64,000 nt of DNA, from NCBI GenBank assembly GCA_023443025.1, contig JAEZWM010000049.1, forward strand, positions 62,001 through 126,000, given 5' to 3'. The notes beneath the pieces are model-generated. The model did no database searches. It was given only the letters and a program-made list of their open reading frames with translations, and had not been told where the DNA came from. The first letter of the stretch is position 1, and every line of letters begins with the position of its first letter. The DNA comes from Bacillota bacterium. GTDB taxonomy: Bacteria; Bacillota; Clostridia; Tissierellales; Peptoniphilaceae. The position numbers were made by a program, and so were the translations under genes. Shown here piece after piece: positions 33,966-42,692 of this stretch.

Positions 33966-33967
33966 CA

Positions 33968-33997
33968 TTGACAGTTTTTGTTTTTTTGTGTTAAGAT
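33968..33997 (+). promoter_or_regulatory. promoter of the pyr operon
   Basis: A perfect -35 TTGACA at 33968-33973 is followed after 18 bases by TAAGAT at 33992-33997. The predicted start near 34004 leaves a leader of about 100 bases that contains the PyrR-type hairpin. Confidence 0.75.
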
Positions 33998-34010
33998 AAC
34001 TACAGAAGGC

Positions 34011-34049
34011 GATACCTTTAATTTGAACCAGTGAGTTCAAAAAGGATAC
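34011..34049 (+). promoter_or_regulatory. PyrR-binding type RNA hairpin in the pyrB leader
   Basis: TTTGAAC at 34022-34028 pairs with GTTCAAA at 34035-34041, and the loop and closing bases read CCAGTGAG, matching the conserved core CCNGNGAG of Bacillus PyrR binding loops. CCTTT at 34015-34019 pairs below it with AAAGG at 34041-34045. PyrR bound to UMP would stabilise this hairpin when pyrimidines are plentiful. No clear terminator follows before the ribosome site at 34088-34094. CCTTTA could instead pair with TAAAGG of that site, so translational control is possible. pyrR is not in the window. Confidence 0.6.
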
Positions 34050-34102
34050 TTAGAAATATATTGAGTCTATGTTATCCTATCAATACGTAAAGGAGACTAG
34101 AA

Positions 34103-35032
34103 ATGTTAAAAGGAAGAAATTTAATTAATCCTGATGATTTAACGGTACAAGAGATTTACGAAATTATTAATTTAGCAGAAATGATTGTTAAGAGTCCAGA
34201 AAGATATTCAAATGTTTGCAATGGCAGAATATTAGGGACTCTTTTTTTTGAACCTTCAACCAGAACAAGACTTAGTTTTGAATCGGCTATGTTAAGACTT
34301 GGAGGAGGAGTTGTTGGTTTTTCCGAGAGTTCTTCCAGCTCAACATCAAAGGGTGAGAGTCTAATCGATACAATTAGAACAATTGGTGCTTACTCCGATA
34401 TTATAGCTATGAGACATCCTAAGGAAGGCTCAGCTCAACTGGCCGGTGAATATACTTCAGTTCCAATAATTAACGCAGGAGATGGAGGTCACTATCATCC
34501 AACCCAAACACTAACTGATTTACTGACAATAAAAGAATCAAAAAATACTTTTGATAATCTAGTAATAGGTTTGTGTGGAGACTTGAAATTTGGAAGGACC
34601 GTGCATTCACTGTTAAAAACTATGAATAAATTTAATAATAATAAATTCATTCTTATATCACCGGAAGAATTACAAATACCTAATTATGTAAAAGCACTTG
34701 CTTTTGATTCCAATTCAGATAATTATGTCGAGGTAGAAAAATTAGAAGATGTGATCGATCAATTAGATATCCTATATATGACAAGGGTTCAAAAAGAAAG
34801 GTTTTTTAACGAAGCTGATTATGTTAGATTAAAGGATAGCTATATACTTACACCTAGAAAGATGCGAAAAGCTAAAGAAGATATGATTGTTCTTCATCCT
34901 CTACCAAGGGTTAACGAAATATCAGTAGAAGTTGACAATGATCCAAGAGCAATGTATTTTAAACAAGTTAAATATGGCATGTACGCCCGAATGGCACTAA
35001 TTATTAAATTGTTGGGGGTAGAACTATGTTAA
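34103..35032 (+). CDS. pyrB: aspartate carbamoyltransferase catalytic subunit
   Basis: PyrB condenses carbamoyl phosphate and aspartate, the first committed step of pyrimidine synthesis. The 309-residue protein has the carbamoyl phosphate site FFEPSTRTRLSFESAM, the GESLIDTIRTIGAY segment, IAMRHPKEGSA, NAGDGGHYHPTQTLTDL and VLHPLPRVNEI. AAAGGAG precedes ATG 34103. It overlaps pyrI by 7 bases, as expected for a catalytic/regulatory pair. The leader upstream carries a PyrR-type hairpin, so this gene opens a regulated operon. Confidence 0.97.
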   Translation: MLKGRNLINPDDLTVQEIYEIINLAEMIVKSPERYSNVCNGRILGTLFFEPSTRTRLSFESAMLRLGGGVVGFSESSSSSTSKGESLIDTIRTIGAYSDIIAMRHPKEGSAQLAGEYTSVPIINAGDGGHYHPTQTLTDLLTIKESKNTFDNLVIGLCGDLKFGRTVHSLLKTMNKFNNNKFILISPEELQIPNYVKALAFDSNSDNYVEVEKLEDVIDQLDILYMTRVQKERFFNEADYVRLKDSYILTPRKMRKAKEDMIVLHPLPRVNEISVEVDNDPRAMYFKQVKYGMYARMALIIKLLGVELC

Positions 35033-35454
35033 GTATTACCAGTATAAAAAAAGGAATTGTAATAGACCATATATCTCCCGGGATGGGATACGAAATTTTT
35101 AAGCTTCTTGAACTAGATAAAGCTGACTTTAGAGTTGCACTTATTATTAATGCAGATTCTGCAAAATTTGGTAAGAAAGATTTAATTAAAATTGAAAATG
35201 AGATAAATCTTGACTTAAGAGCTCTTGGAATACTTGATGAAAACATCACAATAAATATAATAGAAGATGAAAAAATAAAAGAAAAAATAGATGTAACACT
35301 TCCAAAAATGTTTGAAGGGATTTTTAAATGTAAAAATCCTAGATGCATTACGAGCAGTGAAAGGGACATAGTGCAAAGATTTGAACTTGTTAGTGACGAA
35401 AATAGAATTTATAAATGTGCGTATTGTGATCACCTTTTAAACATGGAGGAGTAA
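35026..35454 (+). CDS. pyrI: aspartate carbamoyltransferase regulatory subunit
   Basis: PyrI binds nucleotides (CTP, ATP) and controls PyrB allosterically. The 142-residue protein has an N-terminal effector domain beginning KKGIVIDHISPGMGYEIF and a C-terminal zinc domain with CKNPRC, then YKCAYC, supplying the four Cys ligands. SERDIVQRFELV between them is typical of the family. Its presence means the enzyme is feedback-controlled as well as the operon being controlled by its leader. It starts inside pyrB and is followed by pyrC one base after its stop. Confidence 0.96.
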   Translation: MLSITSIKKGIVIDHISPGMGYEIFKLLELDKADFRVALIINADSAKFGKKDLIKIENEINLDLRALGILDENITINIIEDEKIKEKIDVTLPKMFEGIFKCKNPRCITSSERDIVQRFELVSDENRIYKCAYCDHLLNMEE

Positions 35455-35455
35455 T

Positions 35456-36649
35456 TTGAAAATATTAATTAAAGACGGTAGAATTATTGATCACCAAAAT
35501 AATTTTATTGCAGATATATTGATTGAAGATAGTTTAATACTAAGTATAGGACCGGATATAAGGACTGAAGCCGATATCGTAATTGATGCTAACAATATGA
35601 CTGTAATGCCATCTTTTATAGATCTTCATGCACATCTTAGAGATCCAGGTTTTACGTACAAGGAAGATCTTAAAACTGGTGCTGAAGCTGCATTAAAAGG
35701 TGGGTATACCGTCCTTTACGCAATGGGTAATACTAACCCGGTATGCGATTCGATACAAATACATGACGATATAATTAGTCGTAATGATGAACTTGATTTG
35801 ATTGACCTCTATCAGATAATTACTGTAACCAAAGAGCTCAAAGGTGAAGAACTTACAGATTTCAGTAACTTTAGTGATAGAGTAAAGTTTATTTCAGATG
35901 ACGGTAAAGGCATATTATCAAATTATTTAATGTATGAAGCTTGTAAACTAGCTTCTGAAAATAATATTGGGATAATGGTGCACGCAGAAGATCCTGAAAT
36001 TTCACCAGTAGATTATAGAATAGCTGAAGATTTAATCACAATACGAGATATTTATCTTTCAAAAGCGACCGAATGTAAGGTACATTTTTCACATGTAAGC
36101 ACAAGAGGTTCGATAGAAGCTATAAGAGAGGGAAAAAAAGACAATTCTTTACTGACTTGTGAAGTTACCCCACATCATATTCTACTTCATGATTCAGACT
36201 TTAGAGTTAATCCTCCAATACGAACTAAAGATGATATTGAAAGTATTATTGAAGGGATTAAAGATGGCACAGTTGATGCTATAGCTACTGACCATGCACC
36301 TCATACTGAAGAAGATAAAGAAAGTGGTGCACCTGGAATGATAGGTTTAGAAACAGCTTTTATGATATCATATACTAAACTGGTTAAAGGTGGACATATA
36401 GATTTAAAAGAACTATCCAAACTTATGTCTTATAATCCCGGGAAGATTATTGGTATAAACCATGGGGAAATCAAACCGGGCGAAAAAGCAAATCTTGTTA
36501 TAATAGATCTGGATAAAAAGATTATCGTAGATTCACATACATTTAAATCAAAGAGCAAAAACTCACCTTTTTATGGTTATGAACTATATGGAAGTATAGA
36601 GAAAACAATTAGGAATGGTAAAATTATGTACGATGGAGGCAGGATATGA
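35456..36649 (+). CDS. pyrC: dihydroorotase
   Basis: PyrC cyclises carbamoyl aspartate to dihydroorotate. The 397-residue amidohydrolase has the zinc motif FIDLHAHLRDPGFTYKED, the VHAEDPE and HFSHVSTRGSIEAI metal and substrate segments, CEVTPHHILL, and ATDHAPHTEEDK with the catalytic Asp. It is a type I dihydroorotase. The start is TTG 35456 behind a GGAGGAGTAAT site one base after the pyrI stop. It overlaps pyrF by 4 bases. Confidence 0.96.
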   Translation: MKILIKDGRIIDHQNNFIADILIEDSLILSIGPDIRTEADIVIDANNMTVMPSFIDLHAHLRDPGFTYKEDLKTGAEAALKGGYTVLYAMGNTNPVCDSIQIHDDIISRNDELDLIDLYQIITVTKELKGEELTDFSNFSDRVKFISDDGKGILSNYLMYEACKLASENNIGIMVHAEDPEISPVDYRIAEDLITIRDIYLSKATECKVHFSHVSTRGSIEAIREGKKDNSLLTCEVTPHHILLHDSDFRVNPPIRTKDDIESIIEGIKDGTVDAIATDHAPHTEEDKESGAPGMIGLETAFMISYTKLVKGGHIDLKELSKLMSYNPGKIIGINHGEIKPGEKANLVIIDLDKKIIVDSHTFKSKSKNSPFYGYELYGSIEKTIRNGKIMYDGGRI

Positions 36650-37503
36650 TTATTGACAGATTAGTTGATAGGGTAAGTGAAAGAGGTTTTGTTTGTGTTG
36701 GCTTAGATACTGATTATGAATATGTTCCTGAAAGTATGAGAAAAAATGCATCCATGACCGATGCTATGTTTAGGTTTAACAAAGAAATTATCGATGCAAC
36801 ATATGATATAGCAGGTATCTACAAGCTTCAAATCGCTTACTATGAAGCTTATGGTATTGAAGGTATGCAATGCTATGTAAAGACATTAGAATACCTAAAA
36901 GAGAAAGATTTGCTATCTATTGGTGATGTCAAAAGAGGAGATATAGCAGCGACTGCGAAGATGTATGCTAAAGCTCACTTCGAATCCGAGTTTGCAGTTG
37001 ATTTTATAACTTTAAATCCATATATGGGTTATGATAGCATAACACCCTATCTTCCGTATCTTGAATCCGGAGAAAAAGGTGTCTTCACATTGTTAAGAAC
37101 ATCAAATCCAGGAGCTAAAGATATTGAATACCTTGAACACGAAGGAAGACCACTGTATTATACAATTGGAGATAATCTTGTAGAGTTGGGAAAAAATAGT
37201 ATAGGAAAATCCGGATACTCGGCATTAGGACTGGTTGTTGGTGGTACTCATTCAGAAGAAGCTATTGAAATTAGAGAACGTTACAAAAATTCCTTCTTCT
37301 TAATACCTGGTTACGGTCATCAAGGTGCAAGTAGTGAAGATATAAGAAACTATCTGAATGACTTTAATGGAGGTGTTGTAAACTCATCTAGAGGGATTAT
37401 TACAAATTTTAAAAAGCACGAAGATGGAGACTCAAAAGTAGGGGAGTATGCTAGAGAAGCAACCCTTATTATGAGGGAGGATATCTATGGTAAAAAAAGA
37501 TAG
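36646..37503 (+). CDS. pyrF: orotidine 5'-phosphate decarboxylase (long type)
   Basis: PyrF converts OMP to UMP, the last step in the pathway. The 285-residue protein belongs to the longer OMP decarboxylase group, with FVCVGLDTDYEYVP at the start, SIGDVKRGDIAATAKMYAKA holding the Lys-Asp catalytic array, FITLNPYMGYDSITPY, and GLVVGGTHSEEAIEIR. It overlaps pyrC by 4 bases and pyrK by 17 bases, so translation is coupled. Confidence 0.95.
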   Translation: MIIDRLVDRVSERGFVCVGLDTDYEYVPESMRKNASMTDAMFRFNKEIIDATYDIAGIYKLQIAYYEAYGIEGMQCYVKTLEYLKEKDLLSIGDVKRGDIAATAKMYAKAHFESEFAVDFITLNPYMGYDSITPYLPYLESGEKGVFTLLRTSNPGAKDIEYLEHEGRPLYYTIGDNLVELGKNSIGKSGYSALGLVVGGTHSEEAIEIRERYKNSFFLIPGYGHQGASSEDIRNYLNDFNGGVVNSSRGIITNFKKHEDGDSKVGEYAREATLIMREDIYGKKR

Positions 37504-38218
37504 TTATGTGGTAGCAGAAATATTATCAAATGATAGAGTTGGAGACAATGTTTATAAGCTTGTATTAAAGGGAGATTTTCAAGGACAGCCCGGACAGTTT
37601 TATATGTTAAAAAGCTGGGACTTACACCCATTATTATCAAGGCCGTTCAGCATATGTGATATTACAGCAGATACAATTAGTTTTTTGTATCTTGTAGTAG
37701 GATCTGGAACAGAATTATTAAAAGACTTACATTCCGGAGACAGTATATCGCTACTTGGACCACTTGGCAACGGCTTTAAACTTGGTAATTTTAAGAAAAT
37801 TGCAATTGTAAGTGGTGGGATTGGAATAGCTCCTATGCTTTATCTTGCAAAAAGACTAAATTGTAAAATTGATTTATATGCGGGTTTTAGAGATTATGAT
37901 TATTTTATCAACGAGATAAGCCCATATGTTGATAATATATACTTGTCATCAGATACCGGCGCGGTAGGTAGTCATGGTAATGTTATTGAGATATTTAATG
38001 ATGAGTATGATCAAGTATTTGCTTGTGGTCCAAATCCCATGTTAAATGCTTTAAAAGAAAAAGGGAGTCAAGATAAAATACAAATTTCGCTTGAAAGCCA
38101 TATGGCTTGTGGGATTGGAGCTTGTTTAGGTTGTACAGTTAATACAAAAGAAGGAATGAAAAGGGTCTGCGTAGACGGTCCTGTATTTGTTTCCTCGGAG
38201 GTGCTATTTGATGCTTAA
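37487..38218 (+). CDS. pyrK: dihydroorotate dehydrogenase electron transfer subunit
   Basis: PyrK carries FAD and a 2Fe-2S centre and lets PyrD use NAD+ (class 1B enzyme). The 243-residue protein has the FAD segment LLSRPFSICDI, the GPLGNGF and VSGGIGIAPML nucleotide segments, and a C-terminal cluster site HMACGIGACLGCTVNT plus RVCVDG. The four Cys match the family. It starts inside pyrF and its stop overlaps the pyrD start by 8 bases. Confidence 0.95.
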   Translation: MVKKDSYVVAEILSNDRVGDNVYKLVLKGDFQGQPGQFYMLKSWDLHPLLSRPFSICDITADTISFLYLVVGSGTELLKDLHSGDSISLLGPLGNGFKLGNFKKIAIVSGGIGIAPMLYLAKRLNCKIDLYAGFRDYDYFINEISPYVDNIYLSSDTGAVGSHGNVIEIFNDEYDQVFACGPNPMLNALKEKGSQDKIQISLESHMACGIGACLGCTVNTKEGMKRVCVDGPVFVSSEVLFDA

Positions 38219-39107
38219 GACAAATATCTGTGGTATTGAATTAAAAAACCCTGTAATTGCTGCTTCAGGAACATTTGGTTTTGGAAGAGAATTCGAGCCT
38301 TATATAGATTTGAATGAGCTTGGCGGTATTTCTACAAAGGGACTTACTTTTGTATCTAAACAAGGAAACACTGGTCAAAGAATACATGAAACTCCTGCAG
38401 GGATAATGAATAGCATTGGTCTTCAAAATCCATCTGTTAAATCTTTTATTGAAAAAGACTTAGATTTTATGAAACAGTTCTCATCAGAGATTATCGTTAA
38501 TCTTGGTGGGAACAATATAGATGATTATATTAAAGGAGCGCAACTTTTAGAAGACACGGATATCAACATTATCGAGTTAAATATATCATGCCCTAATGTC
38601 AAAGAGGGTGGTATGGCATTTGGTATAAAATGTGAGTCAGCTTTTTTCGTAGTCAGTGAAATAAAAAAAGTAAGTACTAAAAAGATTATGGTCAAGCTTT
38701 CTCCAAATGCGGATGATGTAGTCAGAGTTGCAACTGAATGTGAACGTGCAGGAGCGGATGCGCTTTCTCTTGTAAATACATTTAATGCTCTTGCAATCGA
38801 TATAAAAAGAAGAAAAGCTGTATTTGATAATATAACAGCAGGACTTTCAGGACCATGTATTAAGCCAATAGCTCTAAGAATGGTTAGAGATGTATATAGA
38901 GCTGTTAACATACCTGTAATCGGGATGGGTGGCATAATGAATGCTAATGATGCTATTGAATTTATTATGGCCGGTTCAACAGCGATCCAGGTTGGTACTG
39001 CAAATTTCATAAATCCTAATGTAATGATTGAGATAATCCATGATATGAAAGAGTTTATGACTAGAGAAGGCATTAAAAACTTAGAAGAAATAAGAGGAAT
39101 TATATAG
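38211..39107 (+). CDS. pyrD: dihydroorotate dehydrogenase catalytic subunit (class 1B)
   Basis: PyrD oxidises dihydroorotate to orotate on FMN. The 298-residue TIM barrel has NPVIAASGTFGFGREF, STKGLT, IMNSIGLQNPSV, the catalytic Cys in LNISCPNVKEGGMAFG, VKLSPNADDV, LVNTFNA and IPVIGMGGIMNANDA. ATG 38211 follows GGAGGTG; the upstream in-frame ATG 38187 would lack a ribosome site and adds residues not present in the family. It lies directly between pyrK and pyrE. Confidence 0.95.
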   Translation: MLKTNICGIELKNPVIAASGTFGFGREFEPYIDLNELGGISTKGLTFVSKQGNTGQRIHETPAGIMNSIGLQNPSVKSFIEKDLDFMKQFSSEIIVNLGGNNIDDYIKGAQLLEDTDINIIELNISCPNVKEGGMAFGIKCESAFFVVSEIKKVSTKKIMVKLSPNADDVVRVATECERAGADALSLVNTFNALAIDIKRRKAVFDNITAGLSGPCIKPIALRMVRDVYRAVNIPVIGMGGIMNANDAIEFIMAGSTAIQVGTANFINPNVMIEIIHDMKEFMTREGIKNLEEIRGII

Positions 39108-39117
39108 GAGGATTTAA

Positions 39118-39684
39118 ATGGTAGATGCAAAACAATTATTAATTGACAGTGATGCTTTTTTACAAGGACATTTTTTATTGTCTTCCGGGAAGCATAGTGA
39201 TGGATATGTACAGTGTGCAAAACTACTTATGCACCCTGATAAAGCAGAAAGTATACTAAGCATTGTAGCTGATAAAGTAAAAGATCTAAATGCAGATGTT
39301 GTAATAGGGCCTGCTATGGGAGGTATTATCGTAAGTTATGAACTGGGAAGACAATTATCTCTTCCGGCCATGTTTACTGAAAGAGAAAATGATATAATGA
39401 CTTTAAGAAGAGGATTTACTGTTTCTCCAGGACAAAGAGTTCTGATTGCTGAAGACGTTGTAACTACCGGTAAATCTTCCTTAGAAACTATTAAAGCGCT
39501 TGAGGATTATGGTGTTGAAGTAGTTGGCCTTGCCTGTATGGTTAATAGAAGCGGATTAAACAAAGTAGATGAATATCCTATATATTCTGCAATAGATTTA
39601 GATATTCAAACTTTTGATGAAGACTGTCCACTGTGTAATGAAGGGGTAGAGCTAGTAAAGCCAGGAAGCAGGAAAAAGTTTTAA
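39118..39684 (+). CDS. pyrE: orotate phosphoribosyltransferase
   Basis: PyrE joins orotate and PRPP to form OMP. The 188-residue protein has FLLSSGKHSDGYVQCAKL, GPAMGGIIVSYELGRQL, and the PRPP motif VLIAEDVVTTGKSSLETI. AGGAGG precedes ATG 39118. The last 20 residues include CPLCNEGVELVKPGS, a feature common in one PyrE group. It ends the operon at a strong terminator that also faces the convergent kinase gene. Confidence 0.96.
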   Translation: MVDAKQLLIDSDAFLQGHFLLSSGKHSDGYVQCAKLLMHPDKAESILSIVADKVKDLNADVVIGPAMGGIIVSYELGRQLSLPAMFTERENDIMTLRRGFTVSPGQRVLIAEDVVTTGKSSLETIKALEDYGVEVVGLACMVNRSGLNKVDEYPIYSAIDLDIQTFDEDCPLCNEGVELVKPGSRKKF

Positions 39685-39708
39685 AAGCCGGTTATTTAAC
39701 CGGCTTTT
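39683..39708. terminator. bidirectional terminator of the pyr operon
   Basis: AAAAGCCGGTTA and TAACCGGCTTTT form a 12-bp stem with a two-base loop followed by a T-run to 39710. It lies between the converging pyrE and histidine kinase genes and overlaps the end of the latter. Confidence 0.88.
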
Positions 39709-41020
39709 TTAGTGCGGGTAATTCAACTACAAAAGTAGTGCCTTTATTTAATTTACTTTCAACTTTTATTTTGCCATCCAAACTCTCCACCATTTTCTTG
39801 GTAATTGCCAAACCTAAACCTGAGCCTCCATGTTCACTATTACGGGAAGTGTCAACTTTAAAGAATCTATCAAAAATTTTATTTATATCTTTTTGTGGAA
39901 TACCTATACCTTCGTCAATCACATAAATTTGTGCAGTATCATTAAATTTCAGGAGTCTTACTAATACAGTGTCTCCACTATCAGATGCTTTAAAGGCATT
40001 GCTTATTAAATTGTATAAAATTTGAACTACTTTGTCCGAGTCAGATTCAATAAATACATCTTCTTTTATATCTGACTTTAAAACTATCCCGTAATTGTTT
40101 GCAGTAGATGTAAGCGTTTTGTTTGTGTCTTTGATTAATTTTGATAGATCAAATACACTTTTATTAATTTTGGATAATGCAGAGCTTTCGTCAAAACTTA
40201 ATTTCAACTGCTCTATTAGCTTATTTAAATGCAGGATTTCATCCTTAATACTCTTCAGGGACGATTCGTCAAGTTCCATTATTCCATCGTTAATGGCTTC
40301 TATTTGAAGTTGTAAATTTGTCAGCGGAGTCCTTAGCTCATGGCTTATATCCTGAGCATATTGTTTTCTTAATAGTTCTTGTCTATTAAGAGAATCTCCT
40401 AAGTAATTCATATTATCTATCAAGTCTGATAGTTCTTTTATATCTGTTTTTAATGGAACATGTTCATATTTCTCATTTTTGTAATTCATAGCTAACTTCC
40501 TGATATCATTAATGGAATTGCTCATCCTTTTTGATATAAAGATCGATGCAATCAAACCGGAGAGTATTGCAATTAAACCTGCAATTATAAGTGAGATAAA
40601 AATATTGTTTTTAAAACTTTTCGCTATATCATCGAAAAAACCATCATTGTAGTATGATATGTTTAAACTGCCTATTAACTTTTCTCCTTCTTGTATTCCG
40701 TAGGATTTTTGAATTATTTCCTTATCTTCGAGTAATGGGTTAAATTTTTCTAGTGACTGGCCATTTTCGTCAAAAACTTCTATTTCTATGTCTTCCATTA
40801 ATGCATAGGTCCCTAAACTGGCAGATAGTGTGTTTATGTCACTTTTTTTTAGTAATAGAGCTATTTGTGACTTGATTTGCTCAAATCTTTCTTCCCGTAC
40901 ATTCGATAAATAAGAATTGAAATTTTTATCAAAAATAAAATTAAACAAAATTCCTAAAATTACAATTACGATCAGTATGCTTTGGAGCATGTATAATAAT
41001 AACTTATTTCTTAGTTTCAT
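39692..41020 (-). CDS. membrane sensor histidine kinase
   Basis: The 442-residue protein has membrane helices at about 7-30 and 140-163, an extracellular sensor of about 110 residues, a HAMP-like linker, and a kinase core. The phospho-acceptor His227 lies in YAQDISHELRTPLTNLQLQ. NLISNAFKA is the N box, VIDEGIGIP the G1 box and GGSGLGLAIT the G2 box. It overlaps the response regulator gene by 4 bases, which lies upstream on the same strand. The stimulus is unknown. The adjacent uppP on the opposite strand hints at cell envelope stress, an inference only. Confidence 0.92.
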   Translation of the reverse strand: MKLRNKLLLYMLQSILIVIVILGILFNFIFDKNFNSYLSNVREERFEQIKSQIALLLKKSDINTLSASLGTYALMEDIEIEVFDENGQSLEKFNPLLEDKEIIQKSYGIQEGEKLIGSLNISYYNDGFFDDIAKSFKNNIFISLIIAGLIAILSGLIASIFISKRMSNSINDIRKLAMNYKNEKYEHVPLKTDIKELSDLIDNMNYLGDSLNRQELLRKQYAQDISHELRTPLTNLQLQIEAINDGIMELDESSLKSIKDEILHLNKLIEQLKLSFDESSALSKINKSVFDLSKLIKDTNKTLTSTANNYGIVLKSDIKEDVFIESDSDKVVQILYNLISNAFKASDSGDTVLVRLLKFNDTAQIYVIDEGIGIPQKDINKIFDRFFKVDTSRNSEHGGSGLGLAITKKMVESLDGKIKVESKLNKGTTFVVELPALKKPVK

Positions 41021-41709
41021 ATAGAATCACCTGTTTTGTAACCAATACCATAAACTGTCTTAATAAATTTTGGATCCCTAGGATTTACCTCCATTTTTTG
41101 TCGAATATTCTTAATATGTGTATCAATCGCTCTATCAAATGCGTCATACTCGTCACCAAATGCTATGGATATTATCTCTTCTCTTGTAAATATCTTTCCG
41201 GGTTTTGAGTATAGTACTTGAAGAATATTAAATTCATTGTTTGTTAGTGAAATTTCTTCTCCATTAACTTTACAACTATAATTATCGTTATTAATAATCA
41301 GCTGTCCATTATAAAAGCTCTGAATGTTTTTATCATTCTCAGTCTTTTTGGTTCTTCTAAGTACCGCTTTTACTCTTTCAATTAATTCCTTTGGACTGAA
41401 TGGTTTGGTTACATAATCATCAGCACCTAGTTGAAAGCCTTCTATTCTATCAATTTCATCGACTTTAGCAGTTACTAGTATGACAGGGACATCACTTATT
41501 TGTCTTATGGTTTTCAAAACCTCTTCTCCACTAATAATAGGTAGCATTCTATCCAATATAACTAAATCTATATCGTTTGTAGTGAATTGCTTAAGTGCTT
41601 CATCTCCATTATAAGCCGGAATAACATTGTAATTCTCTTTTTCCAAATAAGAGCTAATGATTGATGAGATACCTTTTTCGTCTTCTACTAATAAAATTTT
41701 TTTATTCAT
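41017..41709 (-). CDS. OmpR-family response regulator
   Basis: The 230-residue regulator has receiver residues Asp10, Glu11 and phosphorylation site Asp53 in LVILDRMLPIISG, the Lys of VTKPFSPKEL, and a C-terminal winged helix with LTNNEFNILQVLYS, FTREEIISIAFG and FIKTVYGIGYKTG. An AAAGGTGAT site precedes ATG 41709 on the minus strand. It diverges from uppP across 73 bases containing an inverted repeat. That layout is typical for a regulator controlling itself and the neighbour. Confidence 0.93.
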   Translation of the reverse strand: MNKKILLVEDEKGISSIISSYLEKENYNVIPAYNGDEALKQFTTNDIDLVILDRMLPIISGEEVLKTIRQISDVPVILVTAKVDEIDRIEGFQLGADDYVTKPFSPKELIERVKAVLRRTKKTENDKNIQSFYNGQLIINNDNYSCKVNGEEISLTNNEFNILQVLYSKPGKIFTREEIISIAFGDEYDAFDRAIDTHIKNIRQKMEVNPRDPKFIKTVYGIGYKTGDSI

Positions 41710-41735
41710 TTGATCACCTTTTATAATTTTTCCTT

Positions 41736-41757
41736 AACATATAATTTATCATATGTT
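41736..41757. promoter_or_regulatory. inverted repeat between response regulator and uppP
   Basis: AACATAT at 41736-41742 is mirrored by ATATGTT at 41751-41757 with an eight-base spacer in the divergent promoter region. It could be an operator for the adjacent response regulator. Both sequence length and AT content allow chance occurrence. Confidence 0.35.
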
Positions 41758-41782
41758 ATTATATCACTTATGAGGTGATATT

Positions 41783-42652
41783 ATGGACTTTATTAGAGTT
41801 ATTTTATTAGGTATCATAGAAGGGTTAACTGAATTCCTTCCAATCAGTAGTACCGGACACCTAATTTTAGCAGATCAATTTATTAAACTTTCTCCTGAAA
41901 ACTTTTCGAATGCATTTAAAGTTATCATACAATTAGGAGCAATACTTTCGGTAGTTGTTGTTAGTTTTAATAAATTAAATCCTTTTTCTAAAAACAATTT
42001 TTCTAACAAATTAAAAGATAATTATAATAAATTAAATCCACAGTCTAAGGTTTATTATCTTTTTAAATTTCGAAACAAAGAAATTATTGATCTTTGGAAA
42101 AAAATCCTGATTGCATTAATACCAGCGGTAATCCTTGGGTTATTATTTGATGATCTAATAGACAAGTATTTATTTAGTCCTATTGTTGTTGCTATTATGC
42201 TAATTTTTTGGGGAATCATAATTATTATTATAGAGAATAAAGATAAAAATAGAATTCCATCAATTGAATCATTTGATCAAATGGGGTATAAAGTAGCATT
42301 TTTAATTGGTCTTTTTCAATGTCTGGCACTTATACCGGGAACGTCAAGATCAGCCGCTACGATAATAGGGGCTTTGTTATTGGGTAGTAGTAGAATTATT
42401 GCAACAGAGTTTTCTTTTTATCTTGCAATCCCTACTATGGTAGGTGCAACATTATTAAAAGTTGTAAAGAATCTTGGAGGATACACACCATATCAATGGC
42501 TACTAATTCTTATTGGATCCGTAGTATCATTTGTAGTTGCCTATATTACGATTAAAAGATTTTTAAATTATGTAAAAAACAGGGATTTTAAAATATTTGG
42601 ATATTATAGAATCATAATTGGGATATTGGTTATTTTATTAATAATGATTTAA
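41783..42652 (+). CDS. uppP: undecaprenyl-diphosphatase
   Basis: UppP dephosphorylates undecaprenyl pyrophosphate to recycle the lipid carrier for peptidoglycan and gives bacitracin tolerance. The 289-residue membrane protein has GIIEGLTEFLPISSTGHLIL with the catalytic Glu-rich segment, and LIPGTSRSAATIIGALLLG with the catalytic Arg/Ser. About eight membrane helices are visible. GAGGTGATATT precedes ATG 41783. It ends at a terminator shared with ppdK. Confidence 0.94.
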   Translation: MDFIRVILLGIIEGLTEFLPISSTGHLILADQFIKLSPENFSNAFKVIIQLGAILSVVVVSFNKLNPFSKNNFSNKLKDNYNKLNPQSKVYYLFKFRNKEIIDLWKKILIALIPAVILGLLFDDLIDKYLFSPIVVAIMLIFWGIIIIIIENKDKNRIPSIESFDQMGYKVAFLIGLFQCLALIPGTSRSAATIIGALLLGSSRIIATEFSFYLAIPTMVGATLLKVVKNLGGYTPYQWLLILIGSVVSFVVAYITIKRFLNYVKNRDFKIFGYYRIIIGILVILLIMI

Positions 42653-42682
42653 AAGAGCTTAGAAAAATCTAAGCTCTTTTTT
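42651..42682. terminator. bidirectional terminator between uppP and ppdK
   Basis: AAAAGAGCTTAGA and TCTAAGCTCTTTT make a 13-bp stem with an AAAA loop and a T-run. The two genes converge on it. Confidence 0.88.
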
Positions 42683-42692
42683 GAATATTTCA

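Noticed and set aside
38525..39220. A 231-codon open frame on the minus strand across pyrD
   Set aside because: It is the shadow of a clearly coding gene with intact dihydroorotate dehydrogenase motifs and has no plausible ribosome site or family.
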